Below the pieces are notes generated by a model, which saw only the letters and a list, made by a program, of their open reading frames with translations, was not told where the DNA came from and made no database searches. Positions 1 to 7,606 of a DNA stretch of 34,288 bases are shown one piece after another (the stretch's first letter is position 1; every line of letters begins with the position of its first letter). The translations under genes and the position numbers were made by a program. Source of the DNA: Candidatus Rokuibacteriota bacterium (GTDB taxonomy: Bacteria; Methylomirabilota; Methylomirabilia; Rokubacteriales; CSP1-6); NCBI GenBank assembly GCA_016184365.1, contig JACPCW010000123.1, positions 1 through 34,288 on the forward strand. Reading direction: 5' to 3'.

Positions 1-169
1 CTAGGAGCGTGTCGGAGAAATGGTGAAAAGGACGATCCGATGCGTCGACCGTCCCACTTGCGGGCCGAACTTCGGCGTCCCGCTCACCGATCGACCCTCG
101 CGTGCGGCGATTTCTGGGCGGGCCATCCCACTTTTTCGGGCCGTCATGATTTCTCCGACACGCTCCTAG
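1..169. mobile_element. MITE-like element with 21-bp perfect terminal inverted repeats
   Basis: Bases 1-21 and 149-169 are exact reverse complements of each other. The arms begin and end with CTAG and contain the core GAGCGTGTCGGAGAAAT. The 127 bp between them carry no recognisable coding sequence and are far too short for a transposase. An imperfect direct copy of a motif reading roughly TCCCACTT..CGGGCCG occurs near both ends (about 53-68 and 127-143). This is the architecture of a non-autonomous transposon (MITE). CTAG ends recall insertion sequences that target CTAG palindromes, such as IS5- or IS1182-type elements, but I could not verify the family. The right arm overlaps the stop codon of the paaA-like gene. 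Because the window starts exactly at the left arm, a target-site duplication cannot be tested. Confidence 0.75.
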
Positions 170-984
170 CCCGGGATCTGCGCCTCGTCCGGCAGCTCCG
201 ACCACTTCGGCTTCCACTCCGGCACGGTGAGGCCGAACTTCTCGCAGAGCTCCGCGACCTCGGTCGCGAACGCCTGCCGCACCTCGTCGTTGTCGCGGAG
301 CTTGAGCCGATAGTTCCGGTAGAGCCGGTTCTTGGCCGAGCCCGGGCGGCCGAAGATGTTCATCGTGCGGACGTACCACTTCTCGAACGTGCGCTGGGCC
401 TCGTCGTGCGTCGCGGGATCCTCGGCGAGCTTCTTCACCCAGTACTCGCCGTGGCGGATGTGGAACTTCTCCTCCTTGAAGATGCCCTCGATCGCGCGGA
501 CCCACGGTCCGTACGAGCATTGCCGCACGTCCTCGAGCTGGTGGCCGGCGCCGCGGTCCATGCAGAAGTTGAAGAAGATGAAGTCCGCCCACGTGTCGAT
601 CGGGTAGTAGAAGATGTTGACGCGCTTGTCGGCGGTGATGCGCTTCGTCCCGATGTCCGCGTCCGCCTCGATCCGCATCCGGAACGTCTCGTCGTGCGCG
701 GCGACGTGCCGCTCGACGTCGAAGCCGAGATCCGCGAGCAGCCCGTACATGACCGTGGCGTGCCGGATCTCGTCCTTCACGATCTGCGCGACGACGTGCT
801 TTTCCTCGACCGACGGCGCCTTCATGATCCACGACACGTAGCCGTAGCCGCCGGCCAGCTCGGAGTCCGCCTGCATCGTCAGGAGGTGAACCAGCGCCTC
901 GCGATAGTCGGGCGTCATCTCTTCGGCCGACTCCAGGCGCTCGCCGCGCTCGATCATGGCCATCATCCGGGCGGGGTCACTCAT
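166..984 (-). CDS. paaA: PaaA-like di-iron oxygenase subunit (phenylacetyl-CoA epoxidase family)
   Basis: Protein of 272 residues of the ferritin-like PaaA family. PaaA is the catalytic subunit of the multicomponent epoxidase that forms the 1,2-epoxide of phenylacetyl-CoA in the cytoplasm. The expected di-iron ligands are visible: Glu42, the DEIRH motif (Glu72, His75) and the EEKFH motif (Glu172, His175). It is somewhat shorter than E. coli PaaA (about 309). The ATG at 984 is preceded by GAGGAG at good spacing. It lies 55 bp after a phenylacetate-CoA ligase gene, consistent with one pathway. The partner genes paaBCDE would lie beyond the left edge. The TAG stop sits inside the terminal repeat of the 1-169 element, so the natural C-terminus may have been changed. 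A related aryl-CoA epoxidase specificity cannot be excluded. Confidence 0.85.
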   Translation of the reverse strand: MSDPARMMAMIERGERLESAEEMTPDYREALVHLLTMQADSELAGGYGYVSWIMKAPSVEEKHVVAQIVKDEIRHATVMYGLLADLGFDVERHVAAHDETFRMRIEADADIGTKRITADKRVNIFYYPIDTWADFIFFNFCMDRGAGHQLEDVRQCSYGPWVRAIEGIFKEEKFHIRHGEYWVKKLAEDPATHDEAQRTFEKWYVRTMNIFGRPGSAKNRLYRNYRLKLRDNDEVRQAFATEVAELCEKFGLTVPEWKPKWSELPDEAQIPG

Positions 985-1039
985 GGGCTGGGCTCCTCAT
1001 CGGGACGGTTCAGGCCCCTACACCGTCAAGGATAGCGCT

Positions 1040-2323
1040 TCAGCGGCGTTCGATCACTCGGACGGCCTTCCCTTCCGATCGAGGCAGCGAGCGCGGCGCG
1101 ACGAGCGTCACGCGCACGCTGAGACCGAGCGCGGCGCGCAGCCGGTGTGCGATCTCGTCGCGCAGGCCGACGAGCCCGGCCAGACCGCCGGCACGCGCCA
1201 CCGTCGCTTCGGTCGGCTCGACCTCGATCTCGAGCGTGGCCATCGTTTCGCGCCGGTCGACGATGAGCTGGTAGTGCGGCGCCAGGTCCGTGACGGCCAG
1301 CAGCGTCGCCTCGACCTCGGAGGGATACAGGTTCACGCCGCGGACGATCAGCATGTCGTCCGATCGGCCCTTGATGCGACGGATGCGCGCCGATGTGCGG
1401 CCGCACGCACACGCGCCGGGGACGACGGCCGTGAGATCGCCGGTGCGATACCGGATCACGGGCATCCCGCGCTTGGTGAGCGTCGTCAGCACGAGCTCGC
1501 CTTCCCGTCCCCCCTCGACCGGCGCATCGCTCGCCGGATCCACGATCTCCGGCAGGAAGTGGTCGTCGGCGACGTGCATGCCGTCACGCGCTTCGCATTC
1601 GCCGGCGACACCCGGCCCGATGATCTCGGACAGGCCATAGACGTCGTACGCCGGGCAGCCGAACGCGTCTTCGAGCGCGCGCCGGATGCCTTCGCTCCAC
1701 GGCTCGGCGCCGTACATGCCGTAGCGCAGCCCGCAGCCGTCCGGCGCGCCGCCGGCCGCGCGCATCGCTTCCGCGATGTGGAGGGCGAACGACGGCGTCG
1801 CGCAGAGCCCGGCGGGTCGGAAGTCTTGCAGGAGCAGTCGATGCCGCGCGGTCGGCGCCGACGACGCGGGCACGACCGTCATGCCGACGCGCTCGGCGCC
1901 CTGATGAAAGCCGAGGCCGCCGGTGAAGAGCCCGTAACCGAAGGCGTTGTGCAGCAGATCGCCCGGTCGGCATCCGGCCGCCACCATCATCCGCGCCATG
2001 ACCTCGCGCCAGACGTCGAGGTCCTCGCGTGTGTAGCCGACGACGGTCGGCTTGCCCTTCGTGCCGGACGACGCGTGGAGGCGCGCGATGTCCGGCAGCC
2101 GCACCGCGAAGAGTCCGAACGGATAGTGCGCGCGCAGGTCGCTCTTGCGCGTGAACGGCAGCGCCGCGAGATCCTCGAGCCGGTCCGGCGCGGTCGCCGG
2201 CAGGCGGTCCCGATAGAAGCCGACCCGCGCGCGCGCCCACGCGACGGTTTCGCGGAGCCGCGCGCCCTGCAGTCGCGCGCGCGCGCCGGCGTCGAGCGTC
2301 TCGGCGTCGCGATTCCAGATCAC
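1040..2323 (-). CDS. paaK: Phenylacetate-CoA ligase family (AMP-forming)
   Basis: Protein of 427 residues, the normal size for PaaK. This adenylate-forming enzyme activates an aryl acid with ATP and CoA, which is the first step of phenylacetate catabolism. Visible motifs are the P-loop SSGTKGKPTVVGYT (residues 85-98), YGLSEIIGPGVA (about 229-240) and YRTGDL (292-297). The C-terminal lid domain contains RGVNLYPSEVEATLL. The start is GTG at 2323, 10 bp after the stop of the upstream small gene, and no clear ribosome-binding site is seen, suggesting translational coupling. The paaA-like gene follows in the same direction, which supports an aryl-acetate substrate. The real substrate (phenylacetate, benzoate or another aryl acid) cannot be read from sequence. 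Confidence 0.88.
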   Translation of the reverse strand: MIWNRDAETLDAGARARLQGARLRETVAWARARVGFYRDRLPATAPDRLEDLAALPFTRKSDLRAHYPFGLFAVRLPDIARLHASSGTKGKPTVVGYTREDLDVWREVMARMMVAAGCRPGDLLHNAFGYGLFTGGLGFHQGAERVGMTVVPASSAPTARHRLLLQDFRPAGLCATPSFALHIAEAMRAAGGAPDGCGLRYGMYGAEPWSEGIRRALEDAFGCPAYDVYGLSEIIGPGVAGECEARDGMHVADDHFLPEIVDPASDAPVEGGREGELVLTTLTKRGMPVIRYRTGDLTAVVPGACACGRTSARIRRIKGRSDDMLIVRGVNLYPSEVEATLLAVTDLAPHYQLIVDRRETMATLEIEVEPTEATVARAGGLAGLVGLRDEIAHRLRAALGLSVRVTLVAPRSLPRSEGKAVRVIERR

Positions 2324-2333
2324 GCGGCGGGCG

Positions 2334-2519
2334 TCAGGCGTCGCGGCGGAGCCGCGGCGGCTCGGGGAACAGCTGGTCGACGGCGCGATGGTTGCGGAGC
2401 CCGATCGCCTCGCGCTGGATCAGCAGCGCGTATCGCGCCGCCTTCGCGCGCCGGATCTCCTCGTCGATGCGCCGATGCGTCTCGGCACGTCGCCCGGTCG
2501 CGTCCCTCACGCCGGTCAC
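2334..2519 (-). CDS. Small hypothetical protein (61 aa)
   Basis: Short GTG-started frame that overlaps the stop of the preceding gene in the arrangement GTGA and ends 10 bp before the CoA-ligase start. The product is charged and probably helical, rich in Arg and Glu in its first half (for example RAETHRRIDEEIRRAKAARY). It has no signal peptide or membrane segment. I do not recognise a family. Support comes only from its position in a chain of coupled genes, the GTGA junction and the lack of any other reading for this interval. Alternatively it could be non-coding spacer. Confidence 0.45.
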   Translation of the reverse strand: MTGVRDATGRRAETHRRIDEEIRRAKAARYALLIQREAIGLRNHRAVDQLFPEPPRLRRDA

Positions 2520-2800
2520 TCGATGGCGACGGACTTCACGAGCCAGTGCTGGCGCTCGAGGAAGCGCGCGACGGTGTCGAGCACGCGCCGCTCGGTCCCC
2601 GGGTCGAGACTCAGGCGGTCCGGCAGGATGTGGCGGACCTCGGGATAGGTCACGAGCACCTTCCGCAGCGTGCGGACGCGCGGATCGGACGACAGCAGCC
2701 CGCTGCGGCGGCTGCCCCATTCGCCGCGAAAGTGCACGCGGATGAGTCGCGGCGGCGCCGGCGGCGGAAGCGCGGGGATGGCGGCGGCGCCCTCGCTCAC
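2516..2800 (-). CDS. Small hypothetical protein (94 aa)
   Basis: GTG-started frame whose first codon overlaps the glycosyltransferase stop as GTGA. Its own stop overlaps the next GTG the same way. The N-terminal 17 or so residues are Ala/Pro rich. The remainder looks like a small folded domain with the motifs IRVHFRGEW, VTYPEVRHILPDRL and VARFLERQHWLVKSVAIE. No family is recognised. There is no signal peptide and no membrane segment. The double stop-start overlaps argue that it is translated with its neighbours. Whether it works with the glycosyltransferase or with the aryl-CoA enzymes is unknown. Confidence 0.55.
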   Translation of the reverse strand: MSEGAAAIPALPPPAPPRLIRVHFRGEWGSRRSGLLSSDPRVRTLRKVLVTYPEVRHILPDRLSLDPGTERRVLDTVARFLERQHWLVKSVAIE

Positions 2801-3920
2801 CGGACGGCTCCCGCGACCCGCGCGCGCGCCTCGGCATAGACCGCGAGCGTCCGGTCGATCTGCCAGCCGACGTCGAACTCGCGTTCGGCGATCTCGCGTG
2901 CGCGCGCCGCCATCGCGACTCGCCGCGGCGTGTCGAGGAACAGGCTGATCGCAGGCCGGACGCCCCGTCGCGCACGACTTCGTCGCACCCCGGCGCCGAC
3001 ACCGTGACCGCCGGCAGCGCGCACGCGGCGGCTTCCGCGAGCACCAGACCCTGCGTTTCGGTTTCGGAGGCGAACAGGAACAGGTCGGCAGCCTGGTAGC
3101 ACACGACCGTCTCCGGATGCGGCCGCACGCCGAGGAAATGCACGCGATCCGCGACGGCGCTCGCGGCCGCGTGGCGGCGCAGCCGATCCGCTTCGGTGCC
3201 ATGCCCGACGAGCACGAGCCGTGCGCGCGGCACCGGGCCCGCGATGCGCTCGAAGGCGGCCAGCACACGGCCGACGTTCTTCTCGCGATCGAGGCGCCCG
3301 ACGTAGAGCGCGATCGGATCGTCCACCGCCAAGCCGAGACGCCGGCGGGCCGCGGCGCGATCTCCGGGTCGGAACCGTGCGACGTCGATGCCGGTCGGGA
3401 CAACGGCGATGGGTGTCTTCACCGCACGGCGTGTGAGCTCGTCCCGAATGACCTGCGAGGGCGCGAGGACCGCGTCGGCGCGGCCCGCAAAACGCGTGCT
3501 GAGGCGGACGGCCGCCGCTTCCACGAGGCGGCGCGAGAGCGGGACGTAGTGCGCGTACTTCTCGTAGCGCGTGTGGTACGTGAACACGAGCGGTCGCGCG
3601 AGCCGCCGGGCGAAACGCGCCGCCGCCGGGCCGAGCAGGAACGGGTGATGCGCGTGGAAGACGTCGAACTGGAGCCGGTGGACGAGCCGGGCGATCGACG
3701 GAGCGAACGGAATGGCGAGGGCGAACTCCGGATACGTGGCCGCCGGCAGCGACGGGTACCGCACGACGCGGGGCGGATCAGCCGAGGCGCCGCGGAACCG
3801 TGGCCCGAAGACCCACACCTCGTGACCGCGCCCTTCGAGCCCGCGGCGCAGCGTCTCCACCGAGGTGGTGACGCCGCCGCAGAACGGCAGGTAGTTGTTC
3901 GTGAAGAGCGCGATCCGCAC
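2797..3920 (-). pseudogene. GT4 glycosyltransferase, frame disrupted near 2950
   Basis: Reading from GTG at 3920 gives a typical GT-B family 4 glycosyltransferase resembling diacylglycerol glucosyltransferases and mannosyltransferases. The N-terminus is RIALFTNNYLPFCGGVTTSV, the acceptor domain includes HAHHPFLL, and the donor domain includes YVGRLDREKN and the E-x7-E motif ETQGLVLAE. After VRDGASGL the frame breaks at about 2950. The remaining C-terminus (SLFLDTPRRVAMAARAREIAEREF to the TGA at 2797) is in another frame. About 11-13 residues normally found between these segments are also missing, so a deletion of roughly 34-37 bp is more likely than a one-base slip. It starts 11 bp after the BFN gene stop. 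It is either a real pseudogene or an assembly/consensus error, and I cannot tell which. Confidence 0.8.
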
Positions 3921-3931
3921 CGGGCCCCCGT

Positions 3932-4438
3932 TCAGGCCTTGTTGTACTTCTCGAAGTCCTCCGGCTTGATGTTCTGCAGCCACTCGCGAAGCCGCTCGGT
4001 GTCGTCGGCCTTCACGGGCTCCGGCGACTCCTTGCCGACCTCGAGGGTCTTCGCCTTCTGCACGACGTCCTCGTCGACGTAGATCGGCGCCGCGACGCGG
4101 AGCGCCAGCGCGATCGCGTCCGACGGCCGCGAGTCCACCTGGTACTCCTGCTCGCCGATCTGGAGGTGCAGCACGGCGAAGAAGGTGTTGTCGCGCAGGT
4201 CCGTGACGACGACCTTCGTCACGCGCGCCTCGACCGACTCGAGGATGTTCTTGATGAGGTCGTGCGTCATCGGCCGCGGCGTCGGAATCTTCTCGAGCTC
4301 GAGGGCGATCGCGTTCGCTTCGAAGATGCCGACCCAGATGGGCAGCGAGCGCTTGTCCTCGTCGTCGCGGAGGATGATGATCGGCATGTTCGACATCGGA
4401 TCGAGCGCGAGCCCGCGGACCTTCATCTCGACGTACAT
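3932..4438 (-). CDS. Bifunctional nuclease family protein (BFN/DUF151)
   Basis: Protein of 168 residues matching the DUF151/BFN fold. Members with this fold have been reported to have DNase/RNase activity, but the physiological role in most bacteria is unclear. Visible signatures are LPIWVGIFEANAIALEL, VTDLRDNTFFAVL and the family hallmark DSRPSDAIALALR. The acidic/helical tail ends KPEDFEKYNKA. The ATG at 4438 has an excellent GGAGGAGG site 5-8 bases upstream and lies inside the end of miaB with a 16-bp overlap. The miaB-BFN pairing suggests co-expression, though I infer no shared pathway. Confidence 0.9.
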   Translation of the reverse strand: MYVEMKVRGLALDPMSNMPIIILRDDEDKRSLPIWVGIFEANAIALELEKIPTPRPMTHDLIKNILESVEARVTKVVVTDLRDNTFFAVLHLQIGEQEYQVDSRPSDAIALALRVAAPIYVDEDVVQKAKTLEVGKESPEPVKADDTERLREWLQNIKPEDFEKYNKA

Positions 4439-5766
4439 AGCGCCTCCTCCGCGTGCGGCGCGAGCGTGGCCCGCAGGCTGTGCGGCAGCACCTCGGTCAC
4501 GGTCACCGGCACGACGTCGCCGACCGCGACCTGGCCCTGCCCGTCGAAGTTCACGACGCGATTGCAGCGACTCCGGCCGGCGAGCACGTCGGCGTCCTTG
4601 CGCGAGTGCCCGTCGACGAGCACGTCCACCGTTCGGCCGAGGAGCCGCGTGCTGCGTGCGGCGGCGAGCCGGCCCGTGACGGCAAGCAGCCGCGTATTGC
4701 GGTCCGCCTTGACGTCGTCCGGCACCTGGTCGGGCATCGTCGCGGCCGGCGTCCCGGGGCGGCGCGAATACCGGAAGGCGAAGACGTTGTCGTAGCCGAC
4801 GCGCTCGACGACGGCGAGCGTCGCCTGGAAATCGTCGTCCGTCTCGCCGGGGAAACCCACGATGATGTCGGTCGACAGCGTGACGTCCGGAACGGCGTCG
4901 CGCAGCTCGGCGATCAGCTCGAGATACCGTTCGACGGTGTAGCCGCGGTTCATCCGCGCGAGGATCCGGTTCGACCCGGACTGCAGCGGCAGATGGAACC
5001 ACTCGCACACCTTCGGCACGTCGCGGAACGCGCGGATGAGCCGCGGCGTGAGGTTGTACGGGTTGGACGTCGTGAACCGGATGCGCTCCAGGCCGTCGAC
5101 GTCGTTCAGCCACCAGAAGAGCTCGCCGAGGTCCGTCGGCGGCGTGAGGTCGCGGCCGTACGCATTGACCGTCTGGCCGAGGAGCGTGACTTCCTTCACA
5201 CCGTCGGCGACGAGCCCGCGCACCTCGGCCAGAATCGTCTCGGGGGTGTGGCTGCGCTCACGGCCGCGCGTCGTCGGCACGACGCAGAACGTGCAGTGCT
5301 TCTCGCAGCCCTCCATCACGGTGACGAACGCGCGCAGGCGGGACGCCGACGGCGCGCGCGCCGTGATCTTGACGAGCGGGCCTTCCCCCGTGTCCATCAC
5401 CGGACGCCGCTCGCGGCGCACGTGGTCGACGAGCTCCGTGACGCGCGAGATCGCCGGCGAGCCGAAGACGAGATCGACGTACGGCGCGCGCGACTGGATC
5501 GTCGCCTGATGCAGCTGCGCCATGCAGCCCATCACGCCGAGGACGAGATCGGGGTTCGAGGACTTCAGGCGCCTGAGCTCCCCGAGCTTCGAGAAGACCT
5601 TGTCTTCGGCCTTCTCGCGGATCGCGCACGTGTTCAGCAGAATCAGATCCGCCTCGCGCTCGTCGGTGGTGAGCTCCCAGCGTGCGTCTCTGAGCAGCCC
5701 GGCGACGCGCTCCGAGTCGTACTCGTTCATCTGACAGCCGTACGTGATCAGGTGTAACTTGGCCAT
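4423..5766 (-). CDS. miaB: tRNA-2-methylthio-N6-dimethylallyladenosine synthase MiaB
   Basis: Radical-SAM methylthiotransferase of 447 residues that adds a methylthio group to i6A37 of tRNAs reading U-starting codons. The N-terminal UPF0004 domain has Cys11 (YGCQMNEYDSER), Cys47 (NTCAIREKAEDK) and Cys81 (GCMAQ) for the auxiliary Fe-S cluster. The radical-SAM motif CxxxCxxC is Cys154-Cys158-Cys161 (CEKHCTFC). A TRAM domain closes the protein. The ATG at 5766 gives the canonical MAKLHLITYGCQ start. The in-frame extension upstream to 5859 lacks family similarity and runs into the promoter. No Shine-Dalgarno is seen. It is first in the operon that runs to paaA. Confidence 0.95.
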   Translation of the reverse strand: MAKLHLITYGCQMNEYDSERVAGLLRDARWELTTDEREADLILLNTCAIREKAEDKVFSKLGELRRLKSSNPDLVLGVMGCMAQLHQATIQSRAPYVDLVFGSPAISRVTELVDHVRRERRPVMDTGEGPLVKITARAPSASRLRAFVTVMEGCEKHCTFCVVPTTRGRERSHTPETILAEVRGLVADGVKEVTLLGQTVNAYGRDLTPPTDLGELFWWLNDVDGLERIRFTTSNPYNLTPRLIRAFRDVPKVCEWFHLPLQSGSNRILARMNRGYTVERYLELIAELRDAVPDVTLSTDIIVGFPGETDDDFQATLAVVERVGYDNVFAFRYSRRPGTPAATMPDQVPDDVKADRNTRLLAVTGRLAAARSTRLLGRTVDVLVDGHSRKDADVLAGRSRCNRVVNFDGQGQVAVGDVVPVTVTEVLPHSLRATLAPHAEEALCTSR

Positions 5767-5805
5767 GAATTTTGAGGAGTTGCGCGGACTTGCGCTCTCG
5801 ACCTG

Positions 5806-5834
5806 ACCGTAGCACCCACCCCTGGTGAAGTCAA
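5806..5834 (-). promoter_or_regulatory. Sigma70-like promoter for miaB operon
   Basis: On the minus strand TTGACT (5834-5829) is followed after 17 bp by TACGGT (5811-5806). The -35 matches consensus at five of six positions and the -10 is a TAnnnT box. A start near 5798 would leave a leader of about 32 nt before the miaB ATG. Confidence 0.6.
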
Positions 5835-5894
5835 ACTCGGGGGCCGAAAACGCGCGCAAAACACCCCCCCGAACGGAGTGATTGCAGGGTTCGA

Positions 5895-5913
5895 GCGGCG
5901 GCTTTGCCGCCGC
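5895..5913. other. Small GC hairpin in the miaB/FBP intergenic gap
   Basis: GCGGCGGC and GCCGCCGC form a perfect 8-bp stem with a TTT loop. No T-tract follows on either strand, so it is not a textbook terminator. It sits upstream of the miaB promoter in a 224-bp gap that otherwise holds no gene. Confidence 0.45.
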
Positions 5914-5957
5914 AATCGATCAAAACTTGTGCTCGCGGGAAACCGGTGGGGGGTGCT

Positions 5958-5981
5958 GGGGGGAGCGGCGGCGCTCCCCCC
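5958..5981 (-). terminator. Probable terminator hairpin after FBP aldolase/phosphatase
   Basis: A perfect 10-bp stem (GGGGGGAGCG / CGCTCCCCCC) with a GCGG loop (5968-5971) lies 9 bp downstream of the minus-strand stop at 5991. The position fits a transcription stop, but no U-tract follows, so it may be Rho-assisted or mainly an mRNA 3'-end stabiliser. Confidence 0.6.
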
Positions 5982-5990
5982 GCCTACTAA

Positions 5991-7514
5991 TCAGTCGATC
6001 TCGTCGGGCCGCCCGCTGCGACCAGCCGCGGCAACAGCCTTCACACCGCCGCCGGTGCTCACCGCATGGCCGGCCCCGTTGCCGTTGGCGCCAAACATGA
6101 GTGGCGGGCGCACCTCGAAGCTCTTCTCGAGCCGCGTACGCCGTTCCTTCCAGCCCTCCTGGTATTCGAGCTCGTCCTCGTGCAGCGTGGCGGGCTGACG
6201 GATGCCGTGCGCCGCGCGGAACTGGATGGCCAGGCGGGACGCTTCGCGCCGCACCTCGTCCCACGGCGTGCCGAGCGCGAACTGATCCGAGATCGCGCCG
6301 ATGCGGCCGGTGTGGATGTTCACCGACATCGTGACGGCGGAAATGATCGGGCCCGACCAGTACGACGTCTGCGAGTTGAGCGGCATCGGGATGATGTGGA
6401 GGTTATGGCTGCCGCGGCAGTCGCCGGCGACCATCGGGCACGCGGCCCACGGTGACGTGATCTCGCCCGGCGCCGGCCAGTCGCCCTGCGCGAGCGCGAG
6501 CAGCACCGGGTCGTCCTTGCCGCCGTACGTGAAGCCCTTCTTCGTCTTGATGTTGTGGAGCCGCTCCGCGGACACGACGTAGCCGAGCTGATCGCGCTCG
6601 CCCTGGTCGTCGCGGCTCCAGATACGCGCGATCACGAAGCGCGACGAGCGGCAGAGGCCTTCGATGTCGTAGAGATCCTCGGGCGACCGCAGCGTGATGA
6701 CCTTTTCCTGCAGGCCCTTCGCGAGCTCTTCCATCTTCCCGTCGAGCGCCTTCGGGTCGCGCGGATGCACGCCGGCTTCGATCGCCTGCGCCTTCGTGTC
6801 GAGGTCGACGATCTCCATGAGGTAGCCGCGCTTCATCTTCGACGAGGCGATCACCAGTCCGGAGTTGAAACGCGGCAGCATGTACGCGCCGGTCGCGTAA
6901 TAGTTGAACGCCATCGGCTCCGTCTTGTCCGCGAACGACACGAGCACGGTCTGGGACGCGTTGTCCTTCCGCACGGGCAGCGGCAGCACGATGGTGGCCG
7001 GGCCGGCGCCGCGCAGGTTGCCGGTGAACGCGTCGGCGACGAGATCCTGGCCCGGCCCGTACAGCCCGAGCTCCGCCGCCTTCGCCGAGCCTTCCTGCAG
7101 CGCGTCCCACAGGAGCTCGTCGATGACGCTCATGTCGATCTTCTCGCTCGTGATGCCGGTCACGCCGACGTCGTCGCCGGTGTGCGTCACGATCAGCGAG
7201 GTGAAGATCGGCTCGCCCTGGTAGCCGTTGTTCTCGAGGACGAACTTCGCGATGACGGATTTGACCTCGTCCGCGGCGACCACGTGACCGCCGACGCCAC
7301 CGACGTCGCACTTCGTGGCCTTGACGTACCGCTGCACGAGCGCGGGGTTCTTCGCGAACACGTACGACCGGTAGGAAAAGATGTTCGGCATCGTCGTGAC
7401 CGGCACCTTCTCGGTCACGGTCTGCGGCAGGCCGGCGAGCTCATCCTTCGACTGGTGGTATTCGGTGAGCGGGATCGCCTTGCCGTCCGCCGGTCCGTAG
7501 CGACGGGTCCCCAT
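5991..7514 (-). CDS. Fructose-1,6-bisphosphate aldolase/phosphatase (archaeal type, class V)
   Basis: Protein of 507 residues of the bifunctional FBP aldolase/phosphatase family. These cytoplasmic gluconeogenic enzymes condense triose phosphates to fructose-1,6-bisphosphate and then dephosphorylate it. Visible landmarks are the metal-site segments KCDVGGVGGH (Asp70, His77) and HTGDDV (Asp114, Asp115), GQDLVADAFTGNLRGAGP, and the Tyr330-x-x-Lys333-Asp334-Asp335 motif (YGGKDD), which supplies the catalytic Tyr and Schiff-base Lys in studied members. The motifs RGSHN and ISDQFALGTPWDEVR are also present. It is longer than usual (about 365-400) because of an N-terminal extension of some 45 residues and a Gly/Ala-rich tail. 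The ATG at 7514 is preceded by AAGGAGG. It is divergent from a SorC-type regulator. Confidence 0.88.
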   Translation of the reverse strand: MGTRRYGPADGKAIPLTEYHQSKDELAGLPQTVTEKVPVTTMPNIFSYRSYVFAKNPALVQRYVKATKCDVGGVGGHVVAADEVKSVIAKFVLENNGYQGEPIFTSLIVTHTGDDVGVTGITSEKIDMSVIDELLWDALQEGSAKAAELGLYGPGQDLVADAFTGNLRGAGPATIVLPLPVRKDNASQTVLVSFADKTEPMAFNYYATGAYMLPRFNSGLVIASSKMKRGYLMEIVDLDTKAQAIEAGVHPRDPKALDGKMEELAKGLQEKVITLRSPEDLYDIEGLCRSSRFVIARIWSRDDQGERDQLGYVVSAERLHNIKTKKGFTYGGKDDPVLLALAQGDWPAPGEITSPWAACPMVAGDCRGSHNLHIIPMPLNSQTSYWSGPIISAVTMSVNIHTGRIGAISDQFALGTPWDEVRREASRLAIQFRAAHGIRQPATLHEDELEYQEGWKERRTRLEKSFEVRPPLMFGANGNGAGHAVSTGGGVKAVAAAGRSGRPDEID

Positions 7515-7560
7515 GGCGGCCTCCTTGCCGCGAGTGGCGGCGAAGTGTGACTCGGAGTGA

Positions 7561-7589
7561 AGGATATCGGCGGTACACTGCGTGGTCAA
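7561..7589 (-). promoter_or_regulatory. Sigma70-like promoter for the FBP aldolase/phosphatase gene
   Basis: On the minus strand TTGACC (7589-7584), 17 bp, TATCCT (7566-7561). Transcription would start near 7554, about 40 nt before the ATG. AGTGT (7545-7549) and ACACT (7575-7579) form a spaced inverted pair across the promoter that could be regulator half-sites. TACACT (7574-7579) could also serve as a weak -10 for the divergent regulator. The half-site idea is speculative. Confidence 0.6.
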
Positions 7590-7606
7590 GCAAGAACATT
7601 CTCGCG

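Noticed and set aside
956..2839. Very long plus-strand open frame opposite paaK, the small genes and the glycosyltransferase
   Set aside because: It is Arg/Ala-rich with no domain, and the minus strand carries recognisable enzymes. GC-rich DNA produces such antisense frames by default.
5767..5859. Longer MiaB with a 31-residue N-terminal extension
   Set aside because: The extension overlaps the promoter and lacks family similarity; the canonical MAKLHLITYGCQ start is at 5766.
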